IMG/VR virus record: IMGVR_UViG_3300017772_000160
Coordinates: 1-21,861 of that record
Origin: a virus
Strand: one strand, 5' to 3'
DNA length: 21,861 nt
In this document: in pieces, positions 12,986-21,861 of the stretch
Layout of the letters: every line of letters starts with the position of its first letter
How positions within the stretch are numbered: the first letter of the stretch is position 1
The notes under the pieces: generated by a model
Seen by the model: only the letters and a program-made list of their open reading frames with translations
The model's database searches: none
What the model was told of the DNA's origin: nothing
Position numbers and translations under genes: made by a program

Positions 12986-14143
12986 ATGTTTAAAATATTA
13001 TATCCATCCCAAGACACTACTATTTTAGAAGCTTCTAAAGAACTTAATGCTGGACTTGATGAAATTCTAGAAATTGGTAAGCGTGATACTACTGGCGGAA
13101 CTAATTATTTAAAAACAAGATCGTTAGTTCAATTTGATATAACACAAGTAACTAAATCATTAACAAAATATAATATTAATATTAACAATTGTAAGTTCTT
13201 TTTACAATTACATACAACTCATGCAATAAATCTTCCTTCGAATTATAATATACATGCTAAAATGATTGCCGATCAATGGGATAATGGTTTAGGGTTTGTA
13301 AATTCAAATCCTAAAATTAAAAACGGATGTACGTGGAATTATCCAACGTCAGGATCAATTTGGTCTTCTGGATCTTCTTTATTACCTAATGAATTTGTTG
13401 ATGGAAGTAATATATACATATCTGGTTCTGGTACCGGTGGAAGTTCTTTATATCAAGATCCAAATTCTGGATTACAAATGGTATTTTCTCAATCATTTGA
13501 TCGTGTTAGTGATTTAGATCCATTACAAACTATTAGAAATACTGATATTTACATGGATGTTACTTCCGCTATTAAAACATGGCAATCTGGATCGAATGGT
13601 AAAATAATTCCAAATTATGGATTTTTATTACAATTTTCAGATGTCGACGAACGCAATCTTAACACTCAAGGACAAGTTAGCTTTTTTAGTCGTGAAACTC
13701 ATACGGTATATGTTCCAAAATTAATTATGTTTTTTGATGATTCAACATTCAATACAGGATCAATGTCAGAAATTAATTTTGAATCATATAAAATATACAC
13801 AGATATTAAGAAAGAATATAAAGATACAAGTGTTAATAAAATACGAATATTTGCACGAGATAGATATCCTAGTAAGTCGCCAACAAATCAATTCCCAGAA
13901 TCTACGGTAAAATTTTTACCTACTAGTTCATTTTATTCAATAACAGATGCAGGATCAGAAGAAGTTGTTATACCATTTAATAAGGATTATACAAAAATAA
14001 GTTGTGACAGTACTAGTAATTTTATTAATTTAGACACAGCTGGATTAATGCCAGAACGATATTATAGATTAATATTTAAAGTTGATTCTGGAATATATGA
14101 AGAAATTATTGACGACGATTTTTATTTTAAAGTAGTTAGGTAA
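12986..14143 (+). CDS. DNRLRE-type structural protein
   Basis: Resembles the DNRLRE fold (a beta-sandwich found on cell-surface and secreted proteins): it opens with YPSQDTTILEASKELNAG (residues 6-23) and LEIGK (28-32), has SLVQFDI (46-52), and later DIYMDVTSAIKTWQSG (187-202) and YGFLLQF (211-217), the family's closing strands. A further 170 residues with beta character complete the protein, including a segment with IRIFARDRYP (about 291-300). In phages such domains are likely receptor- or matrix-facing. It follows the beta-rich protein and precedes two other structural genes, so it is part of the tail or baseplate periphery. Family assignment is moderate; the C-terminal half is unassigned. 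Confidence 0.6.
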   Translation: MFKILYPSQDTTILEASKELNAGLDEILEIGKRDTTGGTNYLKTRSLVQFDITQVTKSLTKYNININNCKFFLQLHTTHAINLPSNYNIHAKMIADQWDNGLGFVNSNPKIKNGCTWNYPTSGSIWSSGSSLLPNEFVDGSNIYISGSGTGGSSLYQDPNSGLQMVFSQSFDRVSDLDPLQTIRNTDIYMDVTSAIKTWQSGSNGKIIPNYGFLLQFSDVDERNLNTQGQVSFFSRETHTVYVPKLIMFFDDSTFNTGSMSEINFESYKIYTDIKKEYKDTSVNKIRIFARDRYPSKSPTNQFPESTVKFLPTSSFYSITDAGSEEVVIPFNKDYTKISCDSTSNFINLDTAGLMPERYYRLIFKVDSGIYEEIIDDDFYFKVVR

Positions 14144-14147
14144 ATTA

Positions 14148-15524
14148 ATGATAAAAAGTTTAAAAAAATATCCTAGGGTTGGACAACGACTTTCTAGATC
14201 TAAAGCTTTATCTGAAGGTCCTATAAAAAGCAGTCAAAATAAAAATGGAGATGGAAAACAGCAATCTTTAAATATATCATCAACTGTACCTACTAATCAA
14301 ACTATACCAAATGCAGTTTTACCTAGTTCGAAAGAAAAATATATTAAAGATGGGTTAGCTAGCACAACAAATGAAATATTAAAACGAGATCGAGCTGGCA
14401 ATTTAGAATTTCAACAGGACAATAAAAATCAACAACCTTTATTAATAGAGCCAATAACAGAAACATATACAAATAAATCATTTATTGATGCAGTTGATAC
14501 ACAATTTCAATTTTTTAAATTTCCTCCTAAAATTAAATCAAGCGGAGAATTAGATCTAGATTTCAATATTGATTTTAATATAAATGATTTAGGATATGAT
14601 CCTGTTTCTGGATTATATCAAATATCAAACTCAATGGATAGCGCCAATTTAAAATTATATCCCAATAAGCGTATAACTGTTCCATTTGATAAAACAATAA
14701 ATGGTCATTCTATTGATACTGACCGTAATGAATATATTATTACGCCAGCTATGTTAAAATATTTAAAAGATTCAGGAAGAACTTTGTTTTTTGAACTTGA
14801 TTTATATACTCAGATAAAAAATGATGATTATAATGTTAATTATTTTGTATATTTAAGTAGAGTTATGAAACAAAAATGGAGGCCATGGGTGGGTTCTTCT
14901 GGTGGTATAGATAATAGAGGTTATAGATATTCTGGATATAGTAGTCCTTCAGCTGGGAGATATGTTAGAAAATTAAATACTAGTTTTCAGAATGGAAGTA
15001 CTACGTTATTATTTGATCCAATGAAATGGGGATATACTAATTATGACGGAGGCGCATCAGGAAAGCCTCCAGGAGTAGAAAAACAAGCTTCTTGGTTTAT
15101 ATCTGGAGATGATGATACTGATAGAAGATTTTTTGCATATTCAATGAAACATTCGTTTAAATTTTTAGTAGATCCAAATGATATTGCTCCATATGATATG
15201 TATTATATATCGGTAAAAGCAGATGTAGCTAATAGTCCATATAATACTAGCGCTCCTGTAACTAGTACTACTCATATTGCTTCCGTAAATAAAAGTACTG
15301 CATTATTGCGTGTTTCTTCAGTTAAAGATCCATTAAAATCAGAACCTAATAGACAATACAGATTTCAACAAAAAGGAGCGTATGCCGGGTCACCAGAAAA
15401 TCCATTGACTTTAAATTTTCTTAAGAAACCATATTCTAGCAATATACGTACAGATAATCCATATGGACTCATTTATACAAATGATCGAGGATATTGGTTG
15501 GATTATAGACCAGATTATGATTAA
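14148..15524 (+). CDS. structural protein of the tail region, unassigned
   Basis: N-terminal about 95 residues are basic, Ser/Asn/Lys-rich and disordered-looking (SLKKYPRVGQRLSRSKALSE; SSQNKNGDGKQQSLNISST). The rest is globular and beta-rich, with FPPKIKSSGELDLDFNIDFN (about 125-144), RTLFFELDLY, and a Gly/Ser/Tyr/Arg-rich stretch (NRGYRYSGYSSPSAGRYVRK, about 257-276) that may be a flexible loop or surface tip. It ends in DNPYGLIYTNDRGYWLDYRP. It begins four bases after the DNRLRE gene and is followed after five bases by the 1245-residue gene, so it belongs to one structural operon. No family is recognised. A fibre-connector or baseplate-periphery role is inference. Confidence 0.65.
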   Translation: MIKSLKKYPRVGQRLSRSKALSEGPIKSSQNKNGDGKQQSLNISSTVPTNQTIPNAVLPSSKEKYIKDGLASTTNEILKRDRAGNLEFQQDNKNQQPLLIEPITETYTNKSFIDAVDTQFQFFKFPPKIKSSGELDLDFNIDFNINDLGYDPVSGLYQISNSMDSANLKLYPNKRITVPFDKTINGHSIDTDRNEYIITPAMLKYLKDSGRTLFFELDLYTQIKNDDYNVNYFVYLSRVMKQKWRPWVGSSGGIDNRGYRYSGYSSPSAGRYVRKLNTSFQNGSTTLLFDPMKWGYTNYDGGASGKPPGVEKQASWFISGDDDTDRRFFAYSMKHSFKFLVDPNDIAPYDMYYISVKADVANSPYNTSAPVTSTTHIASVNKSTALLRVSSVKDPLKSEPNRQYRFQQKGAYAGSPENPLTLNFLKKPYSSNIRTDNPYGLIYTNDRGYWLDYRPDYD

Positions 15525-15529
15525 ATATT

Positions 15530-18500
15530 ATGCTTAAAAACTACTCAAATAAAGACGAATTATTAGCTGCAAAAAAAGCATTAAGTGCAAACAGAATAGA
15601 TAAATTAGACTATGATTTATTAAAATTCCCTAGATATCGAATATCGCATGTATCTACTTTATTGCCTAGTTTTAATCAACGTATTGAATTACATGTATAT
15701 TCAAATGAAACATGGATAACTGGAAATCATAGTATAACTGCAACATCAGATATTCCTACACAATATTTTGGAAGTTCTACATCTAGTAATGATCAAAAAT
15801 TTCCATATGGAATTTTAAATATTAGTATATTAGATGAATTCAATAATTTAGGTATTACTGCAGGAAAATTTAGATTTGTTTTAAACTTTTTTACAAATTT
15901 AATTGGTAATTATGATAATCAATATTTAAAAATTTCTGAAATATCACCTGATCGTACAGAAGTAAAGTTATCATTAATTGATAAAGAAAATCAAATAGGA
16001 CTTTCGCAGATAGCATCATATGCTTCATCTGTACGACAAACATATGAAAATGGAAACAAAAATAATCCAAATGTTACAGAAACATATATATTAAATTTTA
16101 GTCAAAATAATTGTGCGCAATTTGTTAATAGTGTAGTTGTTGGAGAACATTTATATGTAAAATTATTAAAACCTTTAGACTCTAATATTGAAGAAAAATT
16201 TAAATGTTGGGTAGTTAAGGAAGATAAACTTCCTTATGTTGATTCAATACATATTTTAGCTGATTCAATATTAGACGAAATAAATAGATTATCAGGTCCT
16301 AATTGGCAAGCTAATTCAGAAGCTACTAGTATATCAACAGAAACAGATTTAAAATCTTGGAATGACTTGTTAGGATCTTCAATACAAACATCTCAACAAA
16401 TAATTGACTCATATTTCTCCGGAAGTTTATCTGGAATTGATTTAAATATTCAGTATCATGATTTTAATAATTTTGTTTTTTATAGCTCTGCAGCAGAACG
16501 TGTTGCAAATTTTAAATATAAACTAGGTTTAATTGAAACATATGTTTCTCAATCAAAAGTAATTTCAAATATTACTAGTAATATTTCAACAACAAATGCA
16601 AATGATTTTAATATATTAAAAACAAATTTAATATCTGGATTTGATGAATTTGAACAATATTTGTATTACGAATCTTCGTCTATAGATTTCACACATGATA
16701 TTTACTTATCTAACGATATTAATGTTTCTGAATTAACAGGTAGTTATATTCAACCAGCTCCAAAAAGTAATTCAACCATACCATATAGTATCATGTCTGT
16801 TACTAGTAGTGAATTTAATGTATGGTATAATGCATTATATTATTCTGCTAGTTTATATGACAATTACAATAATAATATATTAACAAAAGGTATTCCAGAA
16901 TTTATAAGATTTGATTCAAATAATTCGGATATGGATATATTTGTTAACATGTTAGGACATCATTTTGACATTCTATATACATATGTAAAATATTTATCAA
17001 AACTTTACGAACGTGATGAACATCCAAAACGAGGAGTTCCTAATGAATTATTATATCAAGTTGCAAAACAATTTGGATGGAATTTATCCATAGGTAATCA
17101 AGGTGCAGATTTATGGGAATATTTATATGGAACAAATGAATTAGGAACACCAATAACTGGATCTTTATCTGTTGGAGATCCTGGCGTGTCTAGAAAAGAC
17201 ATGACTTTTCATGTATGGAGACGTATTGTTAATAATTTGCCATATTTGTTAAAATCGAAAGGAACTAAACGAAGTATCAAAGCTTTATTATCATGTTATG
17301 GAATTCCTCAATCAATGATTTCAATTAATGAATATGGAGGACCTAAATTAACAAGAACTCCTATATATGAGTCACATGAATTAAAATATGCGTTAGATTT
17401 AATAAATAATTCAGCTGGTACTACTGAAATAGATTATTCTGGTCAAATTCGCTCTGTAGAGCTAAGATTCCGAACAGATAATGTACTAACAAATCCATCG
17501 ATGCCATCTACTATGAATTTATATTCCGTTGGTGGAAACAATGTTACAATTGATTTTAACAGTGGTACTTTAGGAACTATTAGAATAAACACAACAGCGT
17601 CAGGATTAATTGATTGTTTTGATGGAGAATTTGTAAATACTTTATTAAGATCTGGTTCTGATAACGGAACATTAGAATTAATAGCTCAAAAATCAAAATT
17701 TGGAAAAATTACAACTACGGTTTCAGCATCAGTAACAGGAAGTTTTCCTAGTACTGGTAAAGTTATATTAGGTGGAGAACCAGGTGGCAATGGAGGATCT
17801 AGATTACAAGGACAATTACAAGAATTTAGATTATGGACTTCAAGTTTAGATTTGGCTCCATTTTCCAATCATACAAAAGCACCGGGAGCATATGACGGTA
17901 ACATAGATACATATAATGAATTATTGTTTAGATTACCATTGACTGAAAATGTAAATCATAATTTAACTAGTAGTTTATTAGGAATTGAACCAAACGAATC
18001 CAATATATCAGCATCATTTTTTAATTGGTCTAATTCAAATCCATATAACTCATTTGAAGAAACATATTTTTATGATGCTATCACTGTTGGTAATGATACA
18101 TTCGATGATAATAAGATTAGAATAGAAGACAATAAATTAATTGCTCCATTATCTGTAAATAATAGAGCAGAACAAAGTCAATATGATACTGCTCCAAAAG
18201 ATTCTCCTAAATTAGGCGTATTTTATTCTCCTCAAACAATAATTAATGAAGATATTATTTCACAATTAGGACGTGTTAATTTAGAAGATTATATTGGAGA
18301 TCCTATTGATAATGACTCTAGAAATTATTCTGTTTTAGAAAAATTTGCAAATACTTATTGGAAAAAATATAAAGATAAAAGTAATTTAAATGATTTCTTA
18401 AGTATATTTAAACTATTTGATTTAACATTCTTTTCACAAATTGATCAATTATTACCAGCTCGAGCTGAAAAGATAAAAGGATTATTATTACAACCAACAT

Positions 18501-19267
18501 TATTAGAAAGAAGTAAAGATAGTACAGATACAGGATATTTTACTAAATTTAATGAAACATATAATACTGAAATTATTTTATCTGACTCTACGAAAAATAT
18601 TACTTCTTCTATTCATGATTTAAGTAGTAATTTAATAATAGATGATTATAGAAATAATACTATTGATGGTAGTATATCAGATAATTTAATTGCATATTTA
18701 ACATCTAGTAGTGATTCATATGCATCCGCGTCATATCAAAAAACATCATTGCGTAGACAAAACGGAGCATGGGTAACTGATGTAACGCCTTATTGGGAAT
18801 CAGAAGCAGTATCTCCTATTATTTTAGATTCTAGAAAATCTAATATATATCAGAAAAAATTTATTTCTTCTAGTATTGAATTAGGTCAATCATCAGGTTA
18901 TGGTACCGCAACATATGGAAATTCACAATATGGATCTACATTGTCAGTTAATTCTAAAACAATAATACATTTTAGCTATTCATTTGCAGATGTTCAGGAT
19001 TATAATATTGAAGGAGGATCTAACTCTTTATATATGGGATCAAAATTAATTGGAAAAGATTTTAATATTGAACCTACACGATTCGAAGGAGATTTTAAAA
19101 CAGTAGATGGCGGCCCAGTAGTTGAATTTACAGATATTAATCCAAATAAAATAACATTATCACAACCTGGATCTACTGGTGCATTTGTTATTGAGAAATT
19201 AAAGAAGAAAAAAAGTCGAAAAAGAAAAGGATCTTCAGGCGAGGAACCTAGAAGATATGAAAAATAA
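15530..19267 (+). CDS. giant baseplate wedge-like protein with lectin-type domain
   Basis: Three regions can be separated. (1) N-terminal about 470 residues are mixed, beta-rich and unassigned. (2) Residues about 470-600 hold MLGHHFDILYTYVKYLSKLY, YQVAKQFGWNLSIGNQGADL and WRRIVNNLPYLLKSKGTKRS with IKALLSCYGIP; the KGTKxSIKALLxxYGIP pattern matches the P2 gpI-type tail protein fold (KGT...AL...G), which T4 gp7 replaces. (3) Residues about 630-770 form a concanavalin/LamG-like sandwich (IRSVELRFRTDNVL; GGSRLQGQLQEFRLWTSSLD). Further on, LLPARAEKIKGLLLQPTLLE (about 973-992) is a conserved block, and the extreme C-terminus is strongly basic (KLKKKKSRKRKG). At 1245 residues it is the largest protein here. 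Placed after gp6, it fits the wedge or peripheral baseplate; the lectin-like domain suggests glycan contact. Exact equivalence to gp7 is unproven. Confidence 0.65.
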   Translation: MLKNYSNKDELLAAKKALSANRIDKLDYDLLKFPRYRISHVSTLLPSFNQRIELHVYSNETWITGNHSITATSDIPTQYFGSSTSSNDQKFPYGILNISILDEFNNLGITAGKFRFVLNFFTNLIGNYDNQYLKISEISPDRTEVKLSLIDKENQIGLSQIASYASSVRQTYENGNKNNPNVTETYILNFSQNNCAQFVNSVVVGEHLYVKLLKPLDSNIEEKFKCWVVKEDKLPYVDSIHILADSILDEINRLSGPNWQANSEATSISTETDLKSWNDLLGSSIQTSQQIIDSYFSGSLSGIDLNIQYHDFNNFVFYSSAAERVANFKYKLGLIETYVSQSKVISNITSNISTTNANDFNILKTNLISGFDEFEQYLYYESSSIDFTHDIYLSNDINVSELTGSYIQPAPKSNSTIPYSIMSVTSSEFNVWYNALYYSASLYDNYNNNILTKGIPEFIRFDSNNSDMDIFVNMLGHHFDILYTYVKYLSKLYERDEHPKRGVPNELLYQVAKQFGWNLSIGNQGADLWEYLYGTNELGTPITGSLSVGDPGVSRKDMTFHVWRRIVNNLPYLLKSKGTKRSIKALLSCYGIPQSMISINEYGGPKLTRTPIYESHELKYALDLINNSAGTTEIDYSGQIRSVELRFRTDNVLTNPSMPSTMNLYSVGGNNVTIDFNSGTLGTIRINTTASGLIDCFDGEFVNTLLRSGSDNGTLELIAQKSKFGKITTTVSASVTGSFPSTGKVILGGEPGGNGGSRLQGQLQEFRLWTSSLDLAPFSNHTKAPGAYDGNIDTYNELLFRLPLTENVNHNLTSSLLGIEPNESNISASFFNWSNSNPYNSFEETYFYDAITVGNDTFDDNKIRIEDNKLIAPLSVNNRAEQSQYDTAPKDSPKLGVFYSPQTIINEDIISQLGRVNLEDYIGDPIDNDSRNYSVLEKFANTYWKKYKDKSNLNDFLSIFKLFDLTFFSQIDQLLPARAEKIKGLLLQPTLLERSKDSTDTGYFTKFNETYNTEIILSDSTKNITSSIHDLSSNLIIDDYRNNTIDGSISDNLIAYLTSSSDSYASASYQKTSLRRQNGAWVTDVTPYWESEAVSPIILDSRKSNIYQKKFISSSIELGQSSGYGTATYGNSQYGSTLSVNSKTIIHFSYSFADVQDYNIEGGSNSLYMGSKLIGKDFNIEPTRFEGDFKTVDGGPVVEFTDINPNKITLSQPGSTGAFVIEKLKKKKSRKRKGSSGEEPRRYEK

Positions 19268-19287
19268 TAAAAAAGTTTAGATGATAA

Positions 19288-19300
19288 TATTTATTAAAAA
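19288..19300 (+). promoter_or_regulatory. putative late promoter element, copy 8
   Basis: TATTTATTAAAAA lies 17 bases upstream of the ATG at 19318, within the 50-base gap after the 1245-residue gene. AAAAGG follows at a sensible ribosome-binding distance. Confidence 0.45.
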
Positions 19301-19317
19301 TAAAAGGTATATACAAT

Positions 19318-20025
19318 ATGGGATATTTAAATAATAATACAATAACAGTAGACGCAATACTTACAAAAAAAGGAAGAGAATTGTTAGCTGCTGGAAGTAG
19401 TGACTTTAATATTACGCAATTTGCGTTAGGAGATGATGAAGTAGATTATGGATTATGGAATGTTAATCATCCATTAGGATCTAGTTATTACGGAGCATTA
19501 ATAGAAAATTTGCCGCTAGTAGAAGCTATACCAGATGAGACTCAAGCATTGAAACATAAATTAGTTACATTGCCAAAATCTACAACAAGAATACCAGTTA
19601 TAACAGTTGGAAATGCTTCGATAAATTTATTAGCTGGAGGAGATTCGTCTATCATTAGTCCAAATACAAGTAATTTTCAAGGAGGAAATGCAACATTTGG
19701 ATATACAGCAATTTTATCTGACAGTACTGTTGCAGATATATCAGTAACAAAACAATTATCAAATCCAGGAAATTTACCAACTGCTCCAACTTTATTAGGA
19801 TCGAATGCAGATAAACAAAGTGTTGCTGTAGCAGGATTTGAGTTCCAAGTTACTGCATTACCACAAGTTTTATCAGATAAAGAAGCAACTATAACTATAA
19901 TAGCTAACGAAACTGGTGGTAGTACTACTATTAATGTAAAAGTTAAGAAAGAAGTTGCAGCTACAGCTGTAAGAAAAGAAGATATTGGATTTAGAGAAGA
20001 AAATAGAGGTAACTCATATAGATAG
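19318..20025 (+). CDS. structural protein with Ig-like C-terminal region
   Basis: The first about 95 residues are the conserved-looking part: MGYLNNNTITVDAILTKKGR, FALGDDEVDYGLWNVNHPLG, SSYYGALIENLPLVEAIPDE. I have seen this opening in many contractile phages without an assigned function. Residues about 110-215 look like a bacterial Ig-like sandwich (SDSTVADISVTK; GFEFQVTALPQVLSD; ATITIIANETGGSTTINVKV). The protein ends in a basic, Arg-rich tail. Such a layout suits a tail or baseplate surface protein. It lies first in the unit started by the element at 19288, followed by the 409-residue structural protein after 24 bases. Confidence 0.65.
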   Translation: MGYLNNNTITVDAILTKKGRELLAAGSSDFNITQFALGDDEVDYGLWNVNHPLGSSYYGALIENLPLVEAIPDETQALKHKLVTLPKSTTRIPVITVGNASINLLAGGDSSIISPNTSNFQGGNATFGYTAILSDSTVADISVTKQLSNPGNLPTAPTLLGSNADKQSVAVAGFEFQVTALPQVLSDKEATITIIANETGGSTTINVKVKKEVAATAVRKEDIGFREENRGNSYR

Positions 20026-20049
20026 AAATTAGAATAAATAGGAAAACAA

Positions 20050-21279
20050 ATGAATTTAATTAATAATTTAAAAACATTACCAAATCATGGTCAAATGGAA
20101 ACAAGATCTACTACGGGTCAACAAGTTTCGTTAGATGCTGGTGCAGATGAAGCTGAGTTTTTACAAGCTAATCAACCCTCTAATATACCAACAATTCGTG
20201 TATCAGGACAAACATATTCAAGTTTTAATCCAGACGAAGATGTTGTTACACAACAAAAAGAAATAGTTACAGCTGGATTATGGACTGGAGGTTTAGGATC
20301 ATTAACGACATTTCATACTTCTTCTACACAAACTGTTTCTCAGATAAGACATTATGTAGACGTAATAGATGCAGCTCCAAATGTAGAAACAAGAGAAGTT
20401 CAATTTGCGTTAGCATACGGTCATGTTGAAGGAAAAGGATCTTCAAAATTAGGAACACAAGAAACTCCTGCAGCACAAGCTATTTATTCGCAATATAGAC
20501 AATTATTATTAGAAAAAGATGCAACAAGATTTGTAACAGCTGGATCTGGTAGTACTGATTACATATATGTTGTCAATATACAAAGAAGTAGACAAAAAGA
20601 AAAAATAGATTTTGGAAATTGGGAGCTACCTTTACAGTCTATTACATCACATGATACAAATGCAACAGGAAGTGTTGCATGTGGTAGTCAAACAGTAACG
20701 TTAATTGATGATTCGAGTATTAATTCGAATGGAACAAATACTAGTGCAGGAATAGTTTATAATATTGTTTCTGGAAGTATCGATAATGGAGTACATTCTC
20801 CAGGAGGATCTAGTACTGCTACATATTATGGATTATTTTATCCATTACATGGTATTATGGTATTAGATGGAAAAATGTTAGATCAACATGTTGGATTTAA
20901 TACTAATTTAAGTGCTACTAATTCTGCAACAGCAGAAGGTAATAATCATTTTATATTATTTAATTCAATATCAGGTTCATCAGCTGCGGCAAGCGGAAAC
21001 ATTGGATTTGAAGCAAGAAATGAACAAGAGATAACAAGTACTCATTATTTTGTAAGAGTAAAAAATGGAAGTTTTAATTTTTCAAATAATCCTTCATATG
21101 TAACTGGATCAGTTGGAGATTTAAAACAATCAACATTTGTTAATAATCCAAAAGCATATATAACAACCGTTGGATTATATAATAGTAAAAATGAATTATT
21201 AGCTGTTGCTAAATTAAGTAAGCCGTTATTAAAGTCATTTTCTAGAGAAGCATTACTGAGAGTAAAATTAGATTACTAA
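20050..21279 (+). CDS. structural tail protein, unassigned, 409 residues
   Basis: The C-terminal block LLAVAKLSKPLLKSFSREAL with RVKLDY (about 384-409) and the central AIYSQYRQLLLEKDATRFVT (about 144-163), DYIYVVNIQRSRQKEKIDFG (168-187) resemble conserved parts of a structural protein common in T4-like marine phages, from memory. The intervening parts are Ser/Thr/Gly-rich beta material. No enzyme motif. AGGAAA lies upstream. It is the last gene before the terminator at 21302-21338, so it ends the unit begun by the 19288 element. A role in the baseplate or tail fibre network is likely but not nameable. Confidence 0.65.
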   Translation: MNLINNLKTLPNHGQMETRSTTGQQVSLDAGADEAEFLQANQPSNIPTIRVSGQTYSSFNPDEDVVTQQKEIVTAGLWTGGLGSLTTFHTSSTQTVSQIRHYVDVIDAAPNVETREVQFALAYGHVEGKGSSKLGTQETPAAQAIYSQYRQLLLEKDATRFVTAGSGSTDYIYVVNIQRSRQKEKIDFGNWELPLQSITSHDTNATGSVACGSQTVTLIDDSSINSNGTNTSAGIVYNIVSGSIDNGVHSPGGSSTATYYGLFYPLHGIMVLDGKMLDQHVGFNTNLSATNSATAEGNNHFILFNSISGSSAAASGNIGFEARNEQEITSTHYFVRVKNGSFNFSNNPSYVTGSVGDLKQSTFVNNPKAYITTVGLYNSKNELLAVAKLSKPLLKSFSREALLRVKLDY

Positions 21280-21301
21280 AAATAATTACATGGAATTAAG
21301 G

Positions 21302-21338
21302 CCCGTTATATTTATAATAAATATATAACGGGTTTTTT
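21302..21338 (+). terminator. strong intrinsic terminator carrying a promoter-like element
   Basis: CCCGTTATAT (21302-21311) and ATATAACGGG (21323-21332) form a perfect 10-pair stem with an 11-base loop, followed by six T residues. The element TATTTATAATAAA (21309-21321) lies across the end of the 5' arm and the loop, so terminator and promoter are nested. Confidence 0.9.
21309..21321 (+). promoter_or_regulatory. putative late promoter element, copy 9 (inside terminator)
   Basis: TATTTATAATAAA is identical to copies 1 and 6 and lies 22 bases upstream of the ATG at 21344. If transcription starts a few bases past the element, the new RNA carries only the 3' arm of the hairpin and would not terminate itself. 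Confidence 0.5.
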
Positions 21339-21343
21339 CTAAT

Positions 21344-21861
21344 ATGAGTAATCAAAATACAGATATCACTAATTATAACGGTACGGTACCAACTGTATTT
21401 AAAAAACTAGACTCAGCTGATTATAAAGTTAATCCATTTGAAGCAAATAAACAATTTACATTTACTTCTGCAAGTGCTGTTGAAGATGGATTTCTTCCGT
21501 TACAAGGAGTATATGTAAATACATTACCCAAAATTTTAATTGATAATAATGAAACATTTCCTTTAAACATTGACAATTCATATCAATTTAATACATATTA
21601 TTCAATTGATCATTTATTTTATAAATACAAATATGAGCCGGCAAAAACATTTGGTCCAACAAATTTAAATAAAGTAGAAAAGTATTTATATCAAACAGCT
21701 TCAGTTTTTAGTATTCCTCAAAAACGATTTGGCGATGGAATTAAACTAGATTCATTTACATGGACTAATGGATCATTAACATTAAATTCTGATAGACATG
21801 GAAATATATTTGATATTAATGCTAATTCTTCTAGTTTTTTAGAAGATTTTCCAATGTTTTC
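21344..21861 (+). CDS. structural protein, partial (C-terminus beyond the window)
   Basis: ATG 21344 opens a frame that is still open at the window edge (172 complete codons). The sequence is Asn/Thr/Ser/Phe-rich with beta character (NKQFTFTSASAVEDGFLPLQ; NSYQFNTYYSIDHLFYKYKY), ending near SFLEDFPMF. No signal peptide or known motif. It starts 5 bases after the T-run of the nested terminator and promoter, without a visible Shine-Dalgarno. It is probably another tail or fibre-associated protein of the same late module; the missing C-terminal part prevents a better call. Confidence 0.65.
   Translation, partial: MSNQNTDITNYNGTVPTVFKKLDSADYKVNPFEANKQFTFTSASAVEDGFLPLQGVYVNTLPKILIDNNETFPLNIDNSYQFNTYYSIDHLFYKYKYEPAKTFGPTNLNKVEKYLYQTASVFSIPQKRFGDGIKLDSFTWTNGSLTLNSDRHGNIFDINANSSSFLEDFPMF

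Overview
The window is a stretch of a very AT-rich (roughly a quarter G+C by sampling lines) tailed-phage genome of the contractile-tailed, T4-like/myovirus type. This rests on a gp55-like late sigma factor, a gp5/spike-like protein, a gp25/W-type wedge protein, a gp6/J-type wedge protein and a series of large structural proteins. A marine Flavobacteriia or other Bacteroidota host is suggested by one exported protein whose signal peptide ends in the flavobacterial style (SFS|QK) and by generally weak Shine-Dalgarno sequences. The host call is inference. I saw no tRNA, CRISPR array, IS element or integrase.

Layout. Positions 1-2588 hold short, tightly packed + strand genes of mostly unknown function, many joined by TAATG or ATGA overlaps, plus a small heat-shock protein (Hsp20) with its own leader. 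At 2257-2541 a second, differently framed ORF lies inside the gene at 2088-2588 and the DNA there is clearly GC-richer; this may be a true dual-coding locus. An exported protein follows (2639-3109), then a bidirectional terminator, then the only minus-strand gene (3187-3738), whose N-terminus looks like a T4-type capsid-targeting leader with an L-x-E cleavage site. From 3868 to 6468 comes a cassette of small membrane proteins, a four-helix membrane protein with a coiled-coil domain, a zinc-ribbon miniprotein and an HD-domain phosphohydrolase. The gp55-like sigma factor follows (6443-7144).

From 7170 to the right edge is the late structural module: a small helical protein, a spike-like OB-fold protein, a helical tail protein, an unnamed protein, gp25, gp6, a small beta-rich protein, a DNRLRE-like protein, another structural protein, a 1245-residue wedge/lectin-like protein, and three further structural proteins, the last cut by the window end. 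The order spike - gp25 - gp6 - gpI-like matches V-W-J-I of phage P2.

Regulation. A near-identical AT-rich element, consensus TATTTATWWTAAA on the coding strand, lies just upstream of nine genes that open apparent transcription units, including the single minus-strand gene. With a gp55-like factor encoded in the same window, the simplest reading is that this is the phage's late promoter. The copy at 21309-21321 sits in the 5' arm and loop of a strong terminator hairpin, so one short sequence would end one transcript and begin the next. A separate bidirectional terminator (3130-3161) isolates the inverted gene.
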